Assembly: GCA_003450915.1 (NCBI GenBank)
Contig: DMEM01000105.1
Span: 1 to 8,162 of the forward strand
Reading direction: 5' to 3'
DNA: 8,162 nucleotides
DNA from: Alphaproteobacteria bacterium
GTDB lineage: Bacteria; Pseudomonadota; Alphaproteobacteria; UBA1280; UBA12223
Program-made: the position numbers and the translations under genes
Shown here: piece by piece, positions 1 to 4,463 of the stretch
How positions within the stretch are numbered: the first letter of the stretch is position 1
Layout of the letters: each line of letters begins with the position of its first letter
Notes under the pieces: model-generated
What the model saw: the letters and a program-made list of their open reading frames with translations, nothing else
Databases searched by the model: none
Told to the model about the DNA's origin: nothing

Positions 1-689
1 TCAACTCTATTGTATATAGCTTAATATCTTTAACAGCACTAACCCTTATTTGTTCAGAAATTAACGATATAGCAAGGCTATTAAATGAAAAAGAATTATT
101 TAGAAGAAGTGCGATTGCAAACTATGAGCACCTATCTTACATTCTTGTTTTATCAGGATTTACTATGAACTTGTTAAGATTTTTCTATAACCATTACATA
201 TTAAAGATGATAACTTACGGATTTTATGGAGTTTGCTTATCCGGGCTATTCGTTTTAGGTTTTGATAACTCAGGACTTATAATCCCTGTTTTAAACCTTA
301 GAACAATTGTTTGGCTTAGCCTAATTGCCTTAACTGTAAAACTAGCTAGAAAAAATACTGAATATAAAGTTCATTTTACCTATCTAGCATTAGCTTTATG
401 CTCAGGATTAATAGCATCTGAGGCAATGCTATTTATAACATCTCAAGGAGCTGAAAAACTAGCAGTATCAGCATCATTACTGATTTATTCAATAACAGTT
501 TTATTTACAGGTTTAAAGTTCAAAGTATTAGAATTAAGACGCTTTGCAACAGTACTAACATCACTAATAATAGCGAAGGTATTTATCTTTGATTTGGCAT
601 TCTTAAACGAGCTAGAAAGAATCGTTGGCTTTGCCTTTTTAGGAGCAACCTTATTAGGAGCCTCACACTTTTACAATAAACAAAAATAG
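1..689 (+). CDS. DUF2339-type polytopic membrane protein, C-terminal fragment (5' end outside window)
   Basis: The reading frame that ends at the TAG at 687-689 is open back to the window edge (first full codon at 3), so this is the last 228 residues of a longer protein. The ATG at 165 is internal, has no ribosome binding site and sits inside a membrane segment. The fragment is almost wholly hydrophobic, with about six to seven membrane helices broken by short charged loops. The tail, with 'LRRFA', then 'KVFIFDLAFLNELERIVGF', then a last helix ending 'HFYNKQK', matches the usual end of DUF2339 membrane proteins (lTvlKvflfDl...L...rv.sf..lG), as does the acidic residue in 'ASEAMLF'. Full-length members are usually several hundred residues or more, so most of this gene is missing here. 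The molecular function of the family is not established. The family call rests on remembered motifs. Confidence 0.8.
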   Translation, partial: NSIVYSLISLTALTLICSEINDIARLLNEKELFRRSAIANYEHLSYILVLSGFTMNLLRFFYNHYILKMITYGFYGVCLSGLFVLGFDNSGLIIPVLNLRTIVWLSLIALTVKLARKNTEYKVHFTYLALALCSGLIASEAMLFITSQGAEKLAVSASLLIYSITVLFTGLKFKVLELRRFATVLTSLIIAKVFIFDLAFLNELERIVGFAFLGATLLGASHFYNKQK

Positions 690-706
690 TATTTTCAGAT
701 AATTCT

Positions 707-735
707 AAAGCCACCTATATGGTGGCTTTTTATTT
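707..735 (+). terminator. Rho-independent terminator after the DUF2339-type gene
   Basis: A perfect 9-bp stem AAAGCCACC (707-715) / GGTGGCTTT (721-729) with a TATAT loop is followed by a T-rich run. It lies 18 bp after the stop codon at 689. The A-rich 5' flank means it could also work weakly on the other strand. Confidence 0.9.
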
Positions 736-990
736 TATTAGTTTCTGGTAGGTAGACTATCCTCAAAGAAAGAAGGTAAATAATTACAGAGCCCAATAAA
801 AACATAATAGAGCATAAAAAAGCTGACCGAAATAATAATTCCGATCAGCTTTTAATTTATAAATTTTAATAATATAGCTATTTGCAATAACTAGGTAATA
901 TTGATGAGATTTTAAGTATTTTAGGCGGAAGTGTACACATAGTACATGACATTCAAAATAACTTAAAAGGTCGCAATATTAGTAGTTATT
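736..990. other. Intergenic stretch between convergent genes
   Basis: Together with 690-735, this is a 301-bp gap between the end of the DUF2339-type gene and the 3' end of the minus-strand lipoprotein gene. It holds the two terminators listed separately. I see no gene with a start codon and ribosome binding site. A 44-codon open stretch on the plus strand from 891 runs into the lipoprotein gene but has no plausible start codon. The part from 854 to 990 would be the 3' untranslated region of the lipoprotein mRNA and includes the 8-bp palindrome GTGTACAC at about 931-938. No tRNA or known RNA family is evident. Confidence 0.6.
814..853 (-). terminator. Rho-independent terminator for the minus-strand lipoprotein transcript
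   Basis: Read on the minus strand, AAAAGCTGATCGG (853 to 841) pairs with TCGGTCAGCTTTT (830 to 818). The stem is 13 bp with two G-U wobbles and a 10-nt loop, followed by further Ts. On the plus strand the two wobbles become C-A mismatches, so the hairpin fits the minus strand better. It lies about 138 bp after the lipoprotein stop codon, which gives a long 3' untranslated region. Confidence 0.75.
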
Positions 991-1779
991 TTACCAAGAA
1001 GTTAATACCCATTCGCTCCAATTAGGATTACGACAGAACTTAGCCCACATCTTGTTTAAAGAGCTGCGTTCTGGTTGTAGAAGATAAACGTTCTTACATA
1101 ACATACCTTGTGAGTTAGCCATGCTTGAGTTCATTAAAGCTAAAACTGTTACAGGCTTGCCACCAACTGTTACATCCATTGGGTTTTTAATATTTACTGA
1201 TGTTAATGCTTTGTTTAAGTTCATTCTTTCAGCTTGATCTGCTAGTTCTAAACCTTTACCAATTGAAGGGTGTGCAATTTTCCATGAAGATGGCATAATA
1301 AGCTTACTTGATTTATCCTTATACTCTTGTTGATCTTGTAAAAGTGGTTGAACTTGAGAATGATAATCTAAAGATTGACCAACACCTACCACTCCTTGAG
1401 GACCTCTAGGTTGCATATTTGGGCTATACACTGCAGGTTGCTGACCACGTGTAGAGTTTAACATTGGGTTTTGAGTCTGTTCTTGGTAAGTTGGGTACTT
1501 ACGAGGTTGCGACGCAGGAGCAGCCTGCTGATTCATCGCTGAATAACCACCAGCAACTGAAGCTGTTTCATTATAACCAATTTCATCTAACTCATCTTCA
1601 AAGTTATTAGCAACAGGTGCTTGGTAACGATTTGCTTGAGGTTGAGCTTGTGGAGCTTGGTAGTTATTGTAAGTATTTGGATAATAACCTGGTTTATTTG
1701 CATAATAAGCATTGTTATAAGGCAAACATGCGCTTAAGCTAAATGTTAATGCTAGTGCAAGAAGACTCTTCTTAATCAT
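991..1779 (-). CDS. Putative lipoprotein with Q/N/P/Y-rich middle and a unique C-terminal domain
   Basis: I do not recognise this 262-residue protein. Residues 1-18 are a clear lipoprotein signal peptide: two lysines, a hydrophobic core and lipobox LSAC, with Cys18 the predicted lipidated residue. Residues 20-125 are low in complexity and rich in Gln, Asn, Pro, Tyr and Ala, including an Asn/Tyr/Pro stretch at 21-41 and a Gln/Pro/Ala stretch at 41-57; they are probably a disordered stalk. Residues 155-262 look folded, with a 'VGGKPVTVLALMNSS' segment, Trp166, Trp245, Trp254, Trp257, Trp262 and two cysteines (C228, C249) that could form a periplasmic disulfide. The start is supported by AGGGA about 10 nt upstream (about 1789-1793). 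A TATAAT on the minus strand at 1862-1857 could be a -10 element, but no good -35 is seen. The gene follows the DjlA-like gene in the same direction after 109 bp, so joint transcription is possible. The Cys-containing C-terminus loosely recalls rickettsial surface-antigen tails, but this is too weak to name a family. Confidence 0.8.
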   Translation of the reverse strand: MIKKSLLALALTFSLSACLPYNNAYYANKPGYYPNTYNNYQAPQAQPQANRYQAPVANNFEDELDEIGYNETASVAGGYSAMNQQAAPASQPRKYPTYQEQTQNPMLNSTRGQQPAVYSPNMQPRGPQGVVGVGQSLDYHSQVQPLLQDQQEYKDKSSKLIMPSSWKIAHPSIGKGLELADQAERMNLNKALTSVNIKNPMDVTVGGKPVTVLALMNSSMANSQGMLCKNVYLLQPERSSLNKMWAKFCRNPNWSEWVLTSW

Positions 1780-1888
1780 TTTTATTTTTCCCTAAATAAT
1801 TTTAACAACAAAAAGAACAGACATAAAACTGTTACTTTTTCTCTAGTTTATAGATAATTATAGATATGCATACATTTTAGCTTGTTCT

Positions 1889-2824
1889 TTAACTATTAGC
1901 AAGAAATTTTTTAACAATATCTATTGATTTATTCAATTCTACTAATTTTTCTTCAGCTTCTGCTAATTTTCTTACAGATGCGTTCTGTCCTTTTAAGATA
2001 TCAGGGTGTAGTTTTTTTACTTTTTGTTTATAAATTCTTTTTACTTCTACTAAGCTCTGGTCTTTTTCTACACATAACCCAAAAACAGAAAAAGCATCTT
2101 TTACATCCTCAGATACATAGCTTGAAGAACTTGTTGGTTTATAACTATTATTAGAAGATTTTGAGCTATTATAATTATAAGATTTATTTGTTTTTGGTTC
2201 TTCAGATTTTACTTTTTCACGTTTATTTTCTTGTTCATAGTCATAACTATATTTTTGTTGTGTACTTTCTTGGGTTGAGCTTTGATATTTAGGAGCTCGA
2301 ACATAATCAATATCAAAAATATTCGCTATTTTTTTTAACATACTAATTTCTGAAGATGTTGCATTGTTAGTTTGATCATCGAACATTCCCTCTATCAAAC
2401 CAAAAAAGCCAATAGAGTCATCCACCCCATCAACTAACATTTTTTTTACACCTGCTAATTTTTTATCTATTAATTCATAGTTTTTTCTATTTTTTTGCAT
2501 ATATGTTGTAGCATAGTAATTAAATAAAGACTCAACTGAATCATTACAATCAACTGTACAATTATTTAGAACATAAGCAGCAGACTTTTTTGGATCTAAT
2601 TCTAAAATATAAGAACTATAAGCAAGTAAAAAAATACAATCACTTGATGAGCGTTGATAGCTTAGCTTATTTTCAAAATGAACCTTAAAATGAGGATACG
2701 AAACATCCCAAATATGACCTATTGTAATAAACAGAATAAAGCCCATAACTGGTAGATTTAAATAGCCAGCTATTATAAACATTGCCAACTTGCCTACTTT
2801 ATTACCAAAAAACGATGTTTTCAT
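1889..2824 (-). CDS. DjlA-like membrane-anchored J-domain co-chaperone (TerB-like plus DnaJ)
   Basis: DjlA-type proteins are inner-membrane co-chaperones whose cytoplasmic J domain stimulates DnaK ATPase. The same order is visible here (numbering from the upstream TTG; subtract 4 for the ATG). A hydrophobic anchor at about 15-40 ends in 'GHIWD', like the 'GHMFD' after the anchor of E. coli DjlA. A helical TerB-like region spans about 62-176, an S/N/K/Q/Y-rich linker 183-243, and a J domain about 246-313 with the essential HPD at 277-279 in 'KKLHPDI'. The linker is more repetitive than in the E. coli protein, and the TerB-like region is divergent, with Cys67, Cys93 and Cys97. Start choice: the longest frame begins at a TTG (2836), but an ATG at 2824 keeps the whole anchor. 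An AAGAAAG stretch lies 2 nt before the TTG and 14 nt before the ATG, so neither start is ideal. The ATG is preferred because all other starts here are ATG. A promoter-like repeat arm lies about 65 bp upstream. Confidence 0.8.
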   Translation of the reverse strand: MKTSFFGNKVGKLAMFIIAGYLNLPVMGFILFITIGHIWDVSYPHFKVHFENKLSYQRSSSDCIFLLAYSSYILELDPKKSAAYVLNNCTVDCNDSVESLFNYYATTYMQKNRKNYELIDKKLAGVKKMLVDGVDDSIGFFGLIEGMFDDQTNNATSSEISMLKKIANIFDIDYVRAPKYQSSTQESTQQKYSYDYEQENKREKVKSEEPKTNKSYNYNSSKSSNNSYKPTSSSSYVSEDVKDAFSVFGLCVEKDQSLVEVKRIYKQKVKKLHPDILKGQNASVRKLAEAEEKLVELNKSIDIVKKFLANS

Positions 2825-2888
2825 CTTTAAATTCAATTCTTTCTTGACGATTGTTGTCAGTTGTTTTATATTTAATTATTATTAGGAT

Positions 2889-2911
2889 ATTATAATTTAG
2901 TTAAAAGATAG
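2889..2911 (-). promoter_or_regulatory. Candidate promoter for the DjlA-like gene (left repeat arm)
   Basis: Read on the minus strand, this arm contains a perfect TATAAT (2894 to 2889), which would start transcription near 2882, about 58 nt before the ATG at 2824. No TTGACA-like -35 lies at 16-18 bp, so a promoter here would need an activator or an alternative sigma factor, or the match may be chance in AT-rich DNA. Confidence 0.4.
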
Positions 2912-2962
2912 GGTAATTATAATTTACTTATACAAAAATAAATTATTTTTAATTTTTGCAGA

Positions 2963-2977
2963 CTATGTAACACATAG
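2963..2977. repeat. Small perfect dyad at the centre of the inverted-repeat structure
   Basis: CTATGT and ACATAG pair perfectly around an AAC spacer. The half-site size (6 bp with a 3-bp spacer) would suit a dimeric regulator or the tip of a cruciform. Its central position between the outer arms is what makes it notable; function is inferred only. Confidence 0.5.
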
Positions 2978-3026
2978 GTAATAAAATTTAACTTAATTTA
3001 TTACAGTAAAATAAAAGTAAAATCCA

Positions 3027-3050
3027 CTATCTTTTAACTAAATTATAATA
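3027..3050 (+). promoter_or_regulatory. Candidate promoter for the cytochrome c - parC - cmk operon (right repeat arm)
   Basis: The right arm is the mirror copy of the left one and carries TATAAT at 3044-3049, pointing to the cytochrome c gene. Transcription would start near 3056 and leave about a 39-nt leader before the ATG at 3095. As on the other side, no clear -35 hexamer is present. This is the only promoter-like site found upstream of the six-gene run. Confidence 0.4.
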
Positions 3051-3094
3051 ATACACTATTACATAAGTATCAACAAAAAAAGAGATTTAGTAGA

Positions 3095-3568
3095 ATGAAC
3101 AAAAACACAGCTTACTCATTTTTATTATCGGCAGTATTTGTTATTTTTTCAGTAAGTGCTTACAATGTAGCCAAGGTTGATTATAACGATCCTCAGTTAC
3201 TAATAGATCTAATTGACGTAAATCAGGCCAATGCTGAAACAGCGACTTCAGCAACAACACCTAAAAAAGGAAAGTCAGTAGAAAAACTTGTAAAACAGTG
3301 TAAAACTTGCCACACATTTAAAGAAAATAAAAAAAATAAAACAGGACCTAACCTATTTGCAATTTATATGAAAAAAATTGCCGAAAATGACACTTTTAAG
3401 TATTCAAAAAGTTTTAAAAATGCTAATATAGTATGGAATGATGAGAATTTAGATAGTTTTCTAAAAAAACCAAATAAATTTATTCCAAAAACAAAGATGG
3501 CATTTAATGGTATGAAAAAACCAGAAGAACGTCAAAAGGTTATTGACTATCTAAAAAATTTAAAATAG
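3095..3568 (+). CDS. cycM: Membrane-anchored mitochondrial-type cytochrome c (CycM-like)
   Basis: This is a class I c-type cytochrome that should carry electrons on the periplasmic face, probably between the bc1 complex and a terminal oxidase. An uncleaved-looking N-terminal hydrophobic segment (residues 6-23) anchors it. A linker rich in Ala, Thr and Lys (about 43-62) leads to the heme domain. Heme attachment is CKTCH (69-73), with His73 the proximal ligand. 'KTGPNL' (82-87) and 'PKTKMAFNGMKKPEERQKVIDYLKNL' near the end (131-156) match mitochondrial cytochrome c, which makes Met135 the probable distal ligand. The anchor plus mitochondrial-type domain is the CycM/c552 arrangement of alphaproteobacteria, although this protein (157 aa) is somewhat shorter. 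The start is the only good ATG; its ribosome site is weak (AAAGAGAT at 3078-3085). It is the first gene of the six-gene run. The family is certain; the exact symbol is by architecture. Confidence 0.9.
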   Translation: MNKNTAYSFLLSAVFVIFSVSAYNVAKVDYNDPQLLIDLIDVNQANAETATSATTPKKGKSVEKLVKQCKTCHTFKENKKNKTGPNLFAIYMKKIAENDTFKYSKSFKNANIVWNDENLDSFLKKPNKFIPKTKMAFNGMKKPEERQKVIDYLKNLK

Positions 3569-3586
3569 GACTGTGGGAAAAGTAGT

Positions 3587-4048
3587 ATGGATAATAAAAA
3601 AGTTTTATATGGGGCGATCGGTGGCTTTATTCTTGTTATGTTTTTAGCAATTGTTTTTGTTATGAGCAAAACAAAAGGTAAAGAACTAATGTTAACTATT
3701 AACAAGTTGTATTTTGCTTATAGCTCTTATATTGTTGATTTAGGCACAGCACCTGAAACTGTTTCTGACCTATACCAAAACACTAAAAATATTGCAAAAT
3801 GGAATGGTCCATATATCTCAAAAGCTACTTTAGAAAACTATTCTGATGGCAATATTGAAATTACAGAAGCTACCAGCATTCCTACTAAATCATGCCCTCT
3901 TGATTATATTTCAAATTGCTATAAGTGGATTAAAATTACAAATCTATCTTCAGCGGACTTTGGAAAAATAAAATCTGAAGCAAATTACAAAACAGAAATG
4001 TTTTTTGCTGAAAATAATCTATTTTTCAGACTTTCTATTGTTGAATAA
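3587..4048 (+). CDS. Single-pass membrane protein with pseudopilin-like (GspG-like) periplasmic domain
   Basis: This 153-residue protein begins with a short charged head, a membrane helix (about 7-27) and a continuing helix with 'LYFAYSSYIVDLG' (41-53). The following 'TAPETVSDLYQN...WNGPYISK' (54-79) resembles the region of type II secretion major pseudopilins (GspG) that reads '...GLQALV...W.GPYL'. Two cysteines (C103, C111) could form a small disulfide loop as in pilins. However, the prepilin peptidase motif (Gly followed by Phe/Met-x-x-x-Glu) is absent, and the helix is not preceded by a normal prepilin leader, so it would stay as an ordinary membrane anchor. No secretion or pilus genes are nearby. 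It sits 18 bp after the cytochrome gene and 18 bp before the next lipoprotein gene, with GGGAAAAG at 3575-3582 as a possible ribosome site. It is a genuine gene by context, but its function is unknown. Confidence 0.75.
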   Translation: MDNKKVLYGAIGGFILVMFLAIVFVMSKTKGKELMLTINKLYFAYSSYIVDLGTAPETVSDLYQNTKNIAKWNGPYISKATLENYSDGNIEITEATSIPTKSCPLDYISNCYKWIKITNLSSADFGKIKSEANYKTEMFFAENNLFFRLSIVE

Positions 4049-4066
4049 AAAAGGTAAGAGCGTGTT

Positions 4067-4438
4067 ATGTTAAAGAAATTATTATTAGTTAGCTTACTAA
4101 TTGTTCAAGGTTGTTCTGTGTATTTAGCAGCTGACGGTAAAGAATCTCCAAATATTCAAACATTCCATGATGGGATGACCCGTTTTCAGGTTGAATCGGT
4201 ATTAGGTGCCCCTACAAGTTACAAAAAATTAAAAGAGGCTAACTCTCAAGCTATTTATGAGTTTGAAATAGGTAATGAACCTGCCCCTGGCAGAGCTGCT
4301 TTATGGTTGGGTATTCACCTAATAACATTCTCAGCTTCTGAATTAATCTTAACACCGTATGAACTTAACAAAGGTGAAACAAAACGTATTAAAGTTAACT
4401 ACAACGAAGATGAAGTAGTTACACATTTAGAACTTTAA
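4067..4438 (+). CDS. Small SmpA/BamE-like lipoprotein
   Basis: This 123-residue lipoprotein has a 15-residue signal peptide ending in lipobox VQGC, with Cys16 the lipidated residue. Residues about 33-50, 'FHDGMTRFQVESVLGAPTS', carry the G-M-T-x-x-x-V-x-x-x-L-G-x-P pattern of the SmpA/OmlA/BamE fold, which in BamE supports the outer-membrane protein assembly complex. The second half ('PGRAALWLGIHLIT...ELILTPYEL', about 74-100) is not typical of BamE and recalls small lipoproteins of unknown function with a Gly/Trp-rich helix before a 'TPYE' segment. It is therefore a member of the fold family rather than a confident BamE. AAGG (4051-4054) and the following AAGAG give a usable ribosome site. 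It lies 18 bp after the pseudopilin-like gene and 25 bp before parC, inside the operon. Confidence 0.75.
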   Translation: MLKKLLLVSLLIVQGCSVYLAADGKESPNIQTFHDGMTRFQVESVLGAPTSYKKLKEANSQAIYEFEIGNEPAPGRAALWLGIHLITFSASELILTPYELNKGETKRIKVNYNEDEVVTHLEL

Positions 4439-4463
4439 ATTAAAAATTTAATAAGGACAAACC

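Larger units (their letters stand above)
2888..3050. repeat. 24-bp perfect inverted repeat flanking a 115-bp AT-rich core
   Basis: The 24 bases at 2888-2911 are the exact reverse complement of those at 3027-3050 (24/24). Near the midpoint lies a second perfect dyad, CTATGT-AAC-ACATAG (2963-2977), whose centre is within about 1 nt of the centre of the whole structure. The outermost two bases on each side are TA, so the structure can also be read as 22-bp terminal repeats flanked by a TA target duplication, as in IS630/mariner-type miniature elements. No open reading frame lies inside. Because composition is so AT-rich, shorter matches inside the core are not informative, but a 24-base perfect match is unlikely by chance. 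Confidence 0.85.

Noticed and set aside
165..689. Reading the first gene as a complete 174-residue protein starting at 165
   Set aside because: The frame stays open to the window edge with membrane-protein sequence upstream, and the C-terminus fits a much longer family.
1816..1833. Weak hairpin AACAG/CTGTT with a T run on the minus strand, a possible terminator between the DjlA-like and lipoprotein genes
   Set aside because: The stem is only 5 bp with two G-C pairs and an 8-nt loop, and it would lie in the leader of the lipoprotein gene; chance is likely in this composition.
1924..2154. 76-codon plus-strand open frame inside the DjlA-like gene
   Set aside because: It is antisense to the linker and J-domain coding region and rich in Leu/Phe/Ser because of the opposite strand's A-rich codons; it has no ribosome site.
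3329..3336. Run of eight A in the cytochrome c gene as a phase-variable tract
   Set aside because: Similar A/T runs occur throughout this AT-rich window, and the frame is intact with conserved residues on both sides.
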